Assembly (NCBI RefSeq): GCF_004342225.1
Contig: NZ_SMAR01000008.1
Coordinates: 1 to 64,000, forward strand
Reading direction: 5' to 3'
Source: Martelella mediterranea
GTDB lineage: Bacteria > Pseudomonadota > Alphaproteobacteria > Rhizobiales > Rhizobiaceae
DNA length: 64,000 bases
Below, piece by piece: positions 1-7,932 of the stretch; positions within the stretch are counted from its first letter, which is position 1; every line of letters begins with the position of its first letter. The notes under the pieces are model-generated. The model made no database searches. It was not told the DNA's origin and saw nothing but the letters and a program-made list of their open reading frames with translations. The position numbers and the translations under genes are program-made.

Positions 1-295
1 CGACACTCAGCGTTGGGCTGGAAAAGCCCCGTCGCTTTCGAACGGAAAGTGGCTTAAACGAGAACCTGGGGCGGAACGAAACCGTGACAGGTCCAACATT
101 CGCTGTACGCCTTAGCGGAGGGTTTTGTTGCTGTTGGTCAACATTCACTATACGTCTTAGCGGAGGGTATTGTTGCTGCTGATCAACATTCGCTGTACGC
201 CTCAACGGAGCATGCTGACGGACAGGAGGGTGCTGGGGGGCCGGGTTTGCAGCAGGCTGCTGCCCTGCCTGCTGCGCGTTATTTAGTGGATCCAT
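1..295 (-). CDS. Unrecognised Gln/Pro-rich protein with 15-aa tandem repeats, 5' part only
   Basis: A reading frame starts at the ATG ending at 295 and stays open for 98 codons to the left edge, so the gene is truncated by the window. An AGGG motif lies 8 nt before this ATG; another in-frame ATG at 301 is too close to that motif. The N-terminus is rich in Gln, Pro and Ala, then a 15-residue unit of the form PPLRRTANVDQQQQN occurs about 2.6 times, followed by a basic stretch containing VRKRR. No signal peptide or membrane segment is visible. Low-complexity, repeat-bearing N-termini of this kind occur in surface proteins and secreted effectors, but nothing visible here decides between those and a phase of internal structural repeats. 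Function unknown. Confidence 0.6.
   Translation of the reverse strand, partial: MDPLNNAQQAGQQPAANPAPQHPPVRQHAPLRRTANVDQQQQYPPLRRIVNVDQQQQNPPLRRTANVGPVTVSFRPRFSFKPLSVRKRRGFSSPTLSV
94..210. repeat. 45-bp in-frame tandem repeat, about 2.6 copies
   Basis: Copies start at 94, 139 and 184, each opening with CAACATTC and spaced exactly 45 bp. The first two copies differ at a few bases over the whole unit. The third matches for about 27 bp and then diverges. Because 45 is a multiple of three the repeat is a coding one (15 aa) inside the truncated minus-strand gene, and copy number could change by slippage without a frameshift. Confidence 0.85.
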
Positions 296-603
296 TTTCA
301 TATCCCTGTTTTGGAGGTGGTTACCATTCCAAGGAAAAATGTTCGGGACATGATAGTGAATTTCTATTTTTCAATAGCGTCAGGGGCAGGTCTATAGAGG
401 GTTCAGACATGTTTTAACGCACGACACCGCCTGCAAAGGGCGGGTGCTCTCACCATTCTGTGGAACAGAAGAAGCGAAGTCATTAAGTTCGCTCGCATTG
501 GTAGGGCGACACAGCGTTACTCAATCAAAGAAAAATACGTGGGAAAATCCGCAGCCTTTCAACAAGGCACAGAAAGGCCGAAAAAGGAAAACCCCTCTGG
601 CGT
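296..603. other. Intergenic region without a recognised gene
   Basis: This holds the upstream region of the truncated repeat gene and the downstream region of the lipoprotein gene. An imperfect hairpin (425-431 with 439-446, one bulge, loop TGCAAAG) could end the lipoprotein transcript but has no T-run. A small inverted repeat CTATT-N4-AATAG lies at about 364-377. I see no tRNA or ncRNA and no convincing promoter; short ORFs here have no ribosome binding site. Confidence 0.5.
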
Positions 604-1227
604 TCAGATTTCTGAAGAAATCCAGGCCACAATCTCTGTCTGGGCATCGGCAAACGCCCGATCAAGTGCAGAGACGAGAACGCCATTAGAGCTGCTGGCA
701 TTCACAGCAACACTCGTGCTGAACAACCGCTGAGCTGTAACAACGCCGGTACGATCGTTCAAAAGCTTGACTGAAAGCGTGACATTGGCGGCGCCGGGAC
801 CGGTCGCATCCACCGCAAATTCACGCACTTCGACAATGACCCGGTAGTCGATCGCCAGCCCCTGGCCCGGCATACCGACGCCACCGAAGAGGCCAGTATT
901 TTCAAGACCGGCAACAAGCCGTGCCTGAATGATAGACGGCAGCTGATCACTCCACTGTGCCTGGCCCAGATACCGGATCTCTGAACCGCCCAGACGAACA
1001 ACGATATTACGACTATCCAGCGCCTGCAACGCCGATGGTTTGGGGACCAGGATCTGCAGGTTGCGGGCGCGAACGCGCTCCGCCGAAACCGTTCCCGCAC
1101 TCGCTGTCAGATCAAACGTGTCATTGTTGGGACGCAGCGCACAGCCGGAAAGCGTGGCAACGACCAGCCCGGCGACCAAAAACGGTCCTGCCTTGGTCTT
1201 TGCTTTCTCAATCGCCGCACCCATCAT
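604..1227 (-). CDS. ABC-type transport auxiliary lipoprotein (PqiC/MlaD-partner type)
   Basis: Probable outer-membrane-facing lipoprotein of the Mla-like lipid transporter encoded just upstream. The start is placed at 1227 because GGAAGGG lies 9 nt before it; a further ATG at 1251 lacks a binding site. The N-terminus is a lipoprotein signal peptide ending in lipobox LSGC around residue 29. The rest fits the ABC-type auxiliary component family (PqiC/DUF330-like, about 200 aa). It is last in the operon after the ATPase and MCE genes, where E. coli mla has the soluble MlaC, so the lipid acceptor here is likely a lipoprotein. A 186-nt gap with a hairpin separates it from the MCE gene, so it may also be separately expressed. 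The family is assigned from context and overall pattern. Confidence 0.75.
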   Translation of the reverse strand: MMGAAIEKAKTKAGPFLVAGLVVATLSGCALRPNNDTFDLTASAGTVSAERVRARNLQILVPKPSALQALDSRNIVVRLGGSEIRYLGQAQWSDQLPSIIQARLVAGLENTGLFGGVGMPGQGLAIDYRVIVEVREFAVDATGPGAANVTLSVKLLNDRTGVVTAQRLFSTSVAVNASSSNGVLVSALDRAFADAQTEIVAWISSEI

Positions 1228-1380
1228 TACTTTGACCCTTCCGGCGAACATTTCATGGCAAAACGCCTGTCCGCTCCATGATAACTATACCGTCACCCGC
1301 TCCGGAATCCCCTCCGAACGGATAGCGCTCAGCCACTGAACATAAAAAAGACTGAAATCTCAACCCCTTTTCTGCCATGC

Positions 1381-1400
1381 CCCGTCATTCGAAAGACGGG
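1381..1400 (-). other. Hairpin just after the MCE gene
   Basis: CCCGTC at 1381-1386 pairs with GACGGG at 1395-1400 across an 8-nt loop. It lies 13 nt past the MCE stop codon on the minus strand but has no T-run, so it is more likely an intercistronic attenuator or mRNA 3'-end stabiliser than a full terminator. Confidence 0.45.
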
Positions 1401-1413
1401 AGCGTGATTTCAT

Positions 1414-2787
1414 TCAGTAGCGGTTGCGCCCATCATAAGATTTCACATCCTGCCCACCGAAAATCAGACGCTGCGGATCGCGGCTCAGTTCCTGCAATGT
1501 ACGGTCAAGCGAATTCACAGTCTGACGCGTATCATCGATCAGGCCACGTACGTCACGCAGCCCGGAACCGGAGAAATTATCCAGATTGTTCAGGATCGGT
1601 CCGATGCGGGCATTAAGCGTTTCGGCGGCCTGCTGAACGGACGTCAATGTGGCACGGGCCTGGTCCGATAGCGATTCCGTGTCATCCGAACCCAGAATTT
1701 CATCCACACGTGTGAGGACGGTATTCAGCTTCGTCGAGGCAGAATTCAGTTTGGTCGAAAGCTCACTAACATTGGCAATGGCATTGTCGATGTCATCAGA
1801 ACGCGCATTGACGTTATCGGCAACCTGCCGGATCGAGGCAACAGCGGCTTTCGATTCAGCAAGCACTTCTGCAAGATCGTCAACCGAACTCCCGACTTTC
1901 TGCGGATCGACTGCGTCTACGATTTCGTTGACGCGCTTGAAAGCCTTGTCGGCTTCTGCACCGAACTGCCTGTAGGTATCAACGGCACCACTGAATTCAT
2001 CTATTACGCTGTCAAGATTCTTGGACGCACTCGCGACATTCGTTGTAATCGTGCCAGCGTTGTCGATGATTGTAGAAACCTGATCCGGATCGACAGCCTC
2101 GATGACCTTGTTAAGTGATGCCAGTGTCGTATCAAGACTGGAGGAAAGCCCGTCTACAGTATCGGAAAGCTTGCCTGCCGCCTGCAGAAAATTACCGATC
2201 TCATCAGAATTGTCGGCCAGCACAGCGGTGAAGCTCTCGACATTTTTAACCGTCTCTGTCAGCGGCCCGCTCATCTGATCAACGACGCCCTGCACCTGAC
2301 CAACTGTGCTGTCCAGACGTTTCATAATCCGGTCTGCGGTTGTCAGAAGATTAGCAAGACTTGAACGATCGGCTGTCAGTTCTGCATAGGTGTCGTTATC
2401 GATCGCCTCCTGCAGAATATTCGGTCCTTTTTCCGCACCATTTGAAGACAGCTCAATATAGCCGGCGCCCGTCAACCCCTGAAGCTCGAGCTTCGCAGTT
2501 GTGCTCGTATAAACCGGTGTGTTGGCCTTCACTTCCGTGTTGGCAATCGTGTAACGCGGATCCTTCGGATCGATCAGCAACTTCTTGATCGAACCAACCT
2601 GGATGCCATTAAAGCGAACTGGCGACCCGATACTCAAACCGTTGGCGGAGCCGGGAATACGCACGACCAGCTCGGCCACCGGTCCCTGACGACCATATTC
2701 CTGCATCCAATAGATAAAGCCAGCACCGGCTGCCAGAACCACCAGAATGAAAAATCCGACGACGGAATAATTTGCTTTGGTTTCCAT
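1414..2787 (-). CDS. mlaD: MlaD/MCE family lipid-transport substrate-binding protein with long helical tail
   Basis: Inner-membrane-anchored periplasmic component of an Mla-type phospholipid transporter. The 457-aa protein has one N-terminal membrane helix (about residues 8-28), then a single MCE domain (about 38-118, with the phrase GSPVRFNGIQVG typical of the fold), then roughly 300 residues of predicted helical, Ser/Ala/Asp/Val-rich heptad-like sequence. E. coli MlaD is about 183 aa, so the tail is the notable difference; long helical tails in MCE proteins can form a periplasm-spanning tube, as in mycobacterial Mce assemblies. It follows the ATPase gene with an 8-nt gap, so they are co-transcribed. 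The gene symbol follows the family; the exact lipid is unknown. Confidence 0.88.
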   Translation of the reverse strand: METKANYSVVGFFILVVLAAGAGFIYWMQEYGRQGPVAELVVRIPGSANGLSIGSPVRFNGIQVGSIKKLLIDPKDPRYTIANTEVKANTPVYTSTTAKLELQGLTGAGYIELSSNGAEKGPNILQEAIDNDTYAELTADRSSLANLLTTADRIMKRLDSTVGQVQGVVDQMSGPLTETVKNVESFTAVLADNSDEIGNFLQAAGKLSDTVDGLSSSLDTTLASLNKVIEAVDPDQVSTIIDNAGTITTNVASASKNLDSVIDEFSGAVDTYRQFGAEADKAFKRVNEIVDAVDPQKVGSSVDDLAEVLAESKAAVASIRQVADNVNARSDDIDNAIANVSELSTKLNSASTKLNTVLTRVDEILGSDDTESLSDQARATLTSVQQAAETLNARIGPILNNLDNFSGSGLRDVRGLIDDTRQTVNSLDRTLQELSRDPQRLIFGGQDVKSYDGRNRY

Positions 2788-2795
2788 ACCTGCTG

Positions 2796-3611
2796 TTAGT
2801 CCTTCCGGCCATCTTCGCCAGTGTTAAAAACCGCCCGCGACCGTTTTCCTTTAAAGTAGCTCTGGACCCAAGGGTCATCGAATTTCAGCATATCATCAAG
2901 CGTGCCTTCCACCAGCACGCGTTTTTTTCCCAGTACCGCGATTCTGTCGCAGACCGCATGCAGGCTGTCCAGATCATGCGTGACCATATAAACGGTAAGG
3001 CCAAGCGTGTCACGCAGGCGTGCAATCAGTTCGTCAAACTCCGCGGCGCCAATCGGATCAAGGCCGGATGTCGGTTCATCCAGAAAGACAAGATCGGGAT
3101 CGAGCGCCAGAGCGCGAGCGAGAGCTGCGCGCTTTATCATACCGCCGGAAAGCTCGGATGGATATCGGTCTGCGGCCTCCGGACGCAAACCGACCAGCTC
3201 AATCTTCAGACGCGCCAGGTCATCCATCAGCGACTGAGGCAGATTAAGATATTCGCGCATCGGCACCTGCACATTTTCCAGAACCGTAAGCCCGGAAAAC
3301 AATGCCCCCTGCTGGAATAAAACGCCAATGCGCATATCGATTCCAAGCCGGTCACCATATGTGACTCGATCAAAGTCCTTGCCGAGAATTTCAATCGTAC
3401 CCGCTTGGCGCGCATTCAGCCGCAACACGGTGCGCATCAGCACCGATTTGCCTGTTCCCGATCCGCCAACGAAGCCGAGAATCTCGCCGCGATAAACATC
3501 CAGATCGAGGTTTTCAAGCACAGTCGGCCCTCCGAACCCAACGGTAAGGCCGCGCACGGACAGAATTGGTTCGCCATCATTTTTCTGCAATGTCTGCGTG
3601 CCGGCGCTCAC
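2796..3611 (-). CDS. mlaF: MlaF-type ABC transporter ATP-binding protein
   Basis: Cytoplasmic ATPase that powers the MlaE permease. Visible motifs are Walker A GGSGTGKS (about residue 49), signature LSGGMIKRAALARAL, and Walker B LVFLDEPTSGLDP, with a switch His in MVTHD. The length (271 aa) is normal. Translation starts at GTG 3611 with GGAGA 5 nt upstream; the start codon overlaps the end of the permease gene by translational coupling range (9 nt gap). Operon order permease-ATPase-MCE-lipoprotein matches Mla/Mkl systems of alphaproteobacteria. Confidence 0.92.
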   Translation of the reverse strand: MSAGTQTLQKNDGEPILSVRGLTVGFGGPTVLENLDLDVYRGEILGFVGGSGTGKSVLMRTVLRLNARQAGTIEILGKDFDRVTYGDRLGIDMRIGVLFQQGALFSGLTVLENVQVPMREYLNLPQSLMDDLARLKIELVGLRPEAADRYPSELSGGMIKRAALARALALDPDLVFLDEPTSGLDPIGAAEFDELIARLRDTLGLTVYMVTHDLDSLHAVCDRIAVLGKKRVLVEGTLDDMLKFDDPWVQSYFKGKRSRAVFNTGEDGRKD

Positions 3612-3620
3612 TCTGTCTCC

Positions 3621-4778
3621 TTAAAAATCAACCGATGCGTAGAAGATTGCGAAAATGCCGTCGACAACGATCACGACAAAGATGGATTTGACAACCGAAG
3701 CCGTCACCTTCTGTCCAAGGGATTCTGCACTGCCTCCGACCTTCATGCCTTCAAGTGACGCCACAATGGCGATGATCAGCGCCATAAACGGTGCCTTTGC
3801 CATCCCGGAAACGACAGAAGACATATCAACAGCCTCATTCAGGCGCTGCAGAAACGTCTGAAAGGTAATACCGGAATAGACATCAACCACCAGTGCGGCA
3901 CCTGCAAGCGCCGAAAAATTTGCGACAATTGTCAGAAGTGGAAGCGCAATCAGCAGCGCCAGCATGCGCGGGAAAACCAGAACGGCAATCGGATCGAACC
4001 CCATGACCCTGAGCGCGTCAATCTCTTCGCGCATCCGCATGGCACCGATTTCAGCTGTAATCGCACTGCCGGAGCGGCCCGCCACCATAATCGCGGTCAA
4101 AAGCACACCGATCTCGCGAAGCTGCAGAATGCCAACCAAGTCCACCACGAAAAGTTCAGCCCCGAAATAGCTGAGCTGAAAGGCACCTTGTTGGGCGATA
4201 ATCCCCCCCACGAGGAAAGACATCAGCGCAATAATCGGAACGGCACGGACACCAGCGTGATCAAGCTGAGAGGCGACGGCAGCCATATTCACACCGGCTT
4301 TGCGCGTCACAAGGTCATAAAGACCGACGAAGAGCGCCCCGAAAAAGCCAAGACCATTTGAAAGATCGTGCGCGGCGGCATATCCGGACTTACCGATCGG
4401 TTCCAGAACGCGCTTTGAAAATCCAGTTTCGGCCGCAGGCTTTGCCTCCGGCTCCGGCAAAGCGTCGGGAATAGCTTCCATCAACTCCGCGACGCGGTCA
4501 CTCATTCCGGAAAGCGAAGGCTTAAGGCCAGCTTCATGACATGCATATTCGACACGACGGACCAACCATGCACCGGCGGTGTCCACTTCGCTCACGCCGC
4601 TCAGATCGATTTCGGCCTTGCCGTTGCCAGCTTTTTTGAGTTCCGACGCCGAGCTTTCGAGTTCCTCGTCCAGCGCGCGCGCACTGAAAACCGTCCATGC
4701 GCCGGAAAGCCGCAGTTTAAGCCCTGCGTCTGCGGGCTCAATCGTCAGCGAAGCATTGGATTCGTCTGCGGTCTGCAA
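3621..4778 (-). CDS. mlaE: MlaE family permease with N-terminal STAS domain
   Basis: Membrane permease of the Mla-type lipid transporter, 385 aa. Residues 1 to about 110 form a STAS-like domain (antisigma-antagonist fold, containing IDLSGVSEVDTAGAWLV), and about 125-385 is the MlaE permease with several membrane helices and the conserved region ITAEIGAMRMREEIDALRVM. In E. coli the STAS protein MlaB is separate, so this is a natural MlaB-MlaE fusion, common in alphaproteobacteria. The only start that keeps the STAS domain is TTG at 4778, preceded by GGA at a reasonable distance. First gene of the operon. Confidence 0.9.
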   Translation of the reverse strand: MQTADESNASLTIEPADAGLKLRLSGAWTVFSARALDEELESSASELKKAGNGKAEIDLSGVSEVDTAGAWLVRRVEYACHEAGLKPSLSGMSDRVAELMEAIPDALPEPEAKPAAETGFSKRVLEPIGKSGYAAAHDLSNGLGFFGALFVGLYDLVTRKAGVNMAAVASQLDHAGVRAVPIIALMSFLVGGIIAQQGAFQLSYFGAELFVVDLVGILQLREIGVLLTAIMVAGRSGSAITAEIGAMRMREEIDALRVMGFDPIAVLVFPRMLALLIALPLLTIVANFSALAGAALVVDVYSGITFQTFLQRLNEAVDMSSVVSGMAKAPFMALIIAIVASLEGMKVGGSAESLGQKVTASVVKSIFVVIVVDGIFAIFYASVDF

Positions 4779-4891
4779 AATATCGTTTTCCGGTTTCAGC
4801 CAGTTTGAAAGCTTTCAGCAAACACGATCGGGGTAATCAGCGCAAACGGTTACGGTGCTCCGTTCTGCGTCCCCTTCGTGCTCAATCAAAC

Positions 4892-4932
4892 AAGGCTTTC
4901 CATGCCGCACGTTAAAATGCAAGCCTTTTGAA
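4892..4932. other. Spaced inverted repeat between mlaE and the phosphoesterase gene
   Basis: AAGGCTT and AAGCCTT arms, about 26 nt apart, lie downstream of the phosphoesterase stop and upstream of mlaE. On the minus strand it could act as a weak end for the phosphoesterase transcript, or it may be chance. Confidence 0.25.
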
Positions 4933-4981
4933 TATCTTCTGGGACGGATGACGGCGCGGTAGCGCGAATTTGAACAGCCTG

Positions 4982-5815
4982 TCAGGCCGCCCTTTCATCT
5001 GATTTGGCAGCGGCAAGCAGCGAAGACAAGTCTTCGTCAACGACCCGCTCTTCTTCATTCTCCTCCGAGACACCAACGATCTTATGCCAGGAGATCAATT
5101 CGAACGTACCGTCATGATGCTCTGCAATTGCGGTGCAGCTTTCCACCCAATCACCGGTATTGATATAGCGAATGCCATCCATCTCATCGATCACGGCGTG
5201 ATGTATATGCCCGCATATAACGCCATCAACATCATGTTTCTTGGCTTCCTCAACGACCACCCGCTGAAACTCACCGATGAAATTAACGGCCCGTTTGACC
5301 TGTAGTTTTGCCCAGGCCGAAAATGACCAGTAGGGCATGCCGAGTTTGCGCCTGATCGTAGCGAGAACGCGATTGATGGCAATCGCAGTGTCGTAGGCCC
5401 AGTCGCCCAGATAGGCAACGATACGGGCATGACGCACGACCACATCGAACTCGTCGCCGTGGATAACCAGATATTTGCGGCCGTCGCCAGCTTCAAAGAT
5501 CATCTGCTTTGCAACTTCCACACCACCAAAATGTGTACCGGGGAAATCGCGCAGAAATTCATCGTGGTTGCCAGGTATGTAGACGATACGCGTGCCCTTG
5601 CGGGCTTTGCGCAACATCTTCTGCACAACGTCATTGAAAGCCTGAGGCCAGTACCAGCTGCGCTTTAAGCGCCAGCCATCAATAATGTCGCCCACGAGTA
5701 TGATCGTGTCAGCCTCGTGATGCCGCATGAAATCGAGCAAAAAATCTGCCTTCGCAGCCTTAGAGCCGAGATGCACGTCAGAAATGAAAAGCGTTCTGAA
5801 TTTCCTGGGTTCCAT
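4982..5815 (-). CDS. UDP-2,3-diacylglucosamine diphosphatase-like metallophosphoesterase
   Basis: Calcineurin-like phosphoesterase. Metal-binding motifs are in order: DVHLGS near the N-terminus, GDIIDGW, GNHDEF, and a C-terminal GHIHHA. This set and the length (277 aa from the ATG at 5815) fit the LpxH/LpxH2-like family that removes UMP from UDP-2,3-diacylglucosamine in lipid A synthesis. Many alphaproteobacteria use the unrelated LpxI for that step, so the substrate is not certain. The start at 5815 has GGGACGAGG upstream and begins at the usual family position; the ATG at 5857 has no binding site. Confidence 0.8.
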   Translation of the reverse strand: MEPRKFRTLFISDVHLGSKAAKADFLLDFMRHHEADTIILVGDIIDGWRLKRSWYWPQAFNDVVQKMLRKARKGTRIVYIPGNHDEFLRDFPGTHFGGVEVAKQMIFEAGDGRKYLVIHGDEFDVVVRHARIVAYLGDWAYDTAIAINRVLATIRRKLGMPYWSFSAWAKLQVKRAVNFIGEFQRVVVEEAKKHDVDGVICGHIHHAVIDEMDGIRYINTGDWVESCTAIAEHHDGTFELISWHKIVGVSEENEEERVVDEDLSSLLAAAKSDERAA

Positions 5816-5978
5816 TGGCCTCGTCCCGTTCACCTGTTTCAGGCGCTTGCGATGCATTGCATGGATAAGGCTGTTGAAAGCAGAGTCTTATTTCAACTTG
5901 ATGACAATTTGCCCAGACGCCCGCAAACCGGTGGTCGAACCGTTGTTTTCCCCGTAAAACGATAGAAAACTCCAGCCC

Positions 5979-6119
5979 TCAGGCATTTTTACTGTAGCGG
6001 ACAAAAGCGAAAGCATGCCCGTCAGGCGCCCTGTTTGGGGCTTCAATCAATGCATCAGACTGAAAAACAACACGTGACTGACCGGCTTTCAGACCATGGA
6101 TTTCGACAGAACTGCCCAT
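5979..6119 (-). CDS. Small protein of 46 residues, unknown function
   Basis: This frame starts at an ATG at 6119 with GGAGACGG immediately upstream (5-nt spacing), a strong binding site. It begins 30 nt after the nadE stop on the same strand, so it can be co-transcribed with nadE. The product begins MGSSVEIHGLKAGQ and ends FAFVRYSKNA; it has no signal peptide or membrane helix and looks like a small beta-rich soluble protein. I do not recognise it. The ribosome site and compact fit behind nadE are the evidence for it being real. Confidence 0.55.
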   Translation of the reverse strand: MGSSVEIHGLKAGQSRVVFQSDALIEAPNRAPDGHAFAFVRYSKNA

Positions 6120-6149
6120 TTCCGTCTCCTTCACCGGCCTGAACAAGCA

Positions 6150-7814
6150 TCAGCGATCCCGGAACCGGTTGGTTATCGGATAACGACGGTCCCGGCCAAA
6201 ATTCTTGCGGGTAATCTTTACGCCCGGCGCAGACTGACGCCGTTTGTACTCGGCAATATAAAGAAGATGCTCAACACGATGAACGGTCTCCCGGTCATGA
6301 CCACGTTCAACAACCGCGTCGACCGACATTTCTTTCTCAACAAGGCACTCCAGAATATCGTCGAGATCCGGATAAGGCGGCAGTGAATCCTGGTCCGTCT
6401 GGTTCGGCCGAAGTTCAGCAGATGGCTTTTTATCAATGATGTTCTGCGGAATGGCATTTGTCTCTGGCCCGAACATACCTTCCGGCCGTTTCGTATTGCG
6501 CCATGCAGAAACGCCGTAAACCTGCATCTTGTATAGGTCTTTGATCGGGTTGAAACCGCCATTCATATCGCCATAAAGCGTGGCATATCCAACGGACATT
6601 TCCGACTTGTTGCCGGTGGTCACAACCATCGAACCAAACTTGTTCGATATCGCCATCAAAATGGTGCCGCGCGTACGACTTTGCAGGTTTTCTTCTGTGA
6701 TCCCCTCTTCCGTGCCCTCGAAAAGATCAGACAACGCCGACTGGAAGCCAATCACAGGCTCTTCGATTGGGACGATATCGTAGCGGCAACCAAGTGCTTT
6801 CGCGCAATCGGCTGCATCTTTGAGCGATTCATCAGACGTATAGCGATAAGGCAGCATCACACAGTGAACACGTTCAGTGCCAAGCGCATCGACAGCGATG
6901 GCCGCACACAGGGCAGAATCAATACCGCCGGACAGGCCAAGAACGACACCTTTGAAACCATTCTTGTTTACATAGTCCGCGAAGCCAAGAACGCAGGCGC
7001 GATAATCTGATTCCTCTCCTACCGGCAGATCAGAGACGACACCGCCTTCGATTCGCCAGCCCTCGTCACCACGAACCCACTCGCAAAGCCGTAGCTCTTC
7101 GGTAAATTGCGGCATCTGAAACGCAAGAGTTTTGTCCGCATTGAAGCCAAAGCTACCACCATCGAAAACCAGCTCATCCTGTCCGCCCAGCGTATTCAGA
7201 TAGACCAGCGGCAATCCGCTTTCGATCACCTGCTTCAGCACGACCTGATGGCGGACATCGACCTTACCGCGATAATAGGGTGAGCCATTCGGCGACAGGA
7301 GAAGCTCTGCGCCGCTTTCTGCCAGAGTTTCACAGACGCCGAGATCGCCCCAGATATCCTCACAGATCGGAATACCAATGCGCACACCGCGAAAGTTCAC
7401 CGGCCCCGGCATATCTCCCGGTATAAAAACGCGTTTCTCATCGAACTCACCGTAATTTGGCAGGTCGACCTTGTCACGGATTGCGACCACTTCACCGCCG
7501 TCCAGCAGCGCCACCGAATTATGCCGGCCGTTTTCGCCCATGCGCGGAAAACCAACGATGATGCCGGGTCCGCCATCGGCAGTATCCGCAGCCAGATCAT
7601 CCACCGCCTTTCGGCAGGCTTCAAGAAATGCAGGTTTCATCACCAAATCTTCTGGCTGATAGCCAGATAAAAACAACTCGGTTGAAAGAAGAAGATCAGC
7701 GCCCTGCTCTTTCGCCTGCCTGCGTGCGTGACGCAGTTTCTCGAGATTACCGACAACATCACCGACCGTCGGGTTCAGCTGGGCAAGGGCGATTTTCATC
7801 CGGTCCATGGTCAT
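6150..7814 (-). CDS. nadE: Glutamine-dependent NAD+ synthetase
   Basis: Makes NAD+ from deamido-NAD+ using glutamine, ATP and Mg2+. The N-terminal half (about 1-250) is a nitrilase-type glutaminase with the Glu-Lys-Cys set seen as LLSTELFLSGY, KVDLPNYGEFDE and GIPICEDIW. The C-terminal half (about 270-554) is the synthetase with the P-loop LGLSGGIDSALCAAIA. Length 554 aa is normal for the bacterial two-domain form. Three nearby ATGs (7814, 7808, 7799) are possible; 7814 has the better upstream purine stretch, while 7799 matches the usual family N-terminus MKIALAQLNP. Confidence 0.95.
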   Translation of the reverse strand: MTMDRMKIALAQLNPTVGDVVGNLEKLRHARRQAKEQGADLLLSTELFLSGYQPEDLVMKPAFLEACRKAVDDLAADTADGGPGIIVGFPRMGENGRHNSVALLDGGEVVAIRDKVDLPNYGEFDEKRVFIPGDMPGPVNFRGVRIGIPICEDIWGDLGVCETLAESGAELLLSPNGSPYYRGKVDVRHQVVLKQVIESGLPLVYLNTLGGQDELVFDGGSFGFNADKTLAFQMPQFTEELRLCEWVRGDEGWRIEGGVVSDLPVGEESDYRACVLGFADYVNKNGFKGVVLGLSGGIDSALCAAIAVDALGTERVHCVMLPYRYTSDESLKDAADCAKALGCRYDIVPIEEPVIGFQSALSDLFEGTEEGITEENLQSRTRGTILMAISNKFGSMVVTTGNKSEMSVGYATLYGDMNGGFNPIKDLYKMQVYGVSAWRNTKRPEGMFGPETNAIPQNIIDKKPSAELRPNQTDQDSLPPYPDLDDILECLVEKEMSVDAVVERGHDRETVHRVEHLLYIAEYKRRQSAPGVKITRKNFGRDRRYPITNRFRDR

Positions 7815-7900
7815 GACATCCGCTTATTCACTGGCTTCATTGCGGTTTCATGGACACCATGTTTTGCCGCAAAAATCAAACATCAAGCAGGCGATTCTAC

Positions 7901-7932
7901 GCAAAAAGAAAGGCCCCGCAGGGCCCTTCGGA
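7901..7932 (-). terminator. Rho-independent terminator after aroG
   Basis: Read on the minus strand, an AAGGGCCC/GGGCCTT hairpin with one C-C mismatch is followed by TTTCTTTTT. It lies right after the DAHP synthase stop codon. Confidence 0.75.

Noticed and set aside
94-210. CRISPR array
   Set aside because: The units are contiguous 45-bp repeats without unique spacers and continue an open reading frame.
302-603. tRNA gene near the left edge
   Set aside because: No cloverleaf, no T-loop GGTTCRA, and no CCA-type end could be found.
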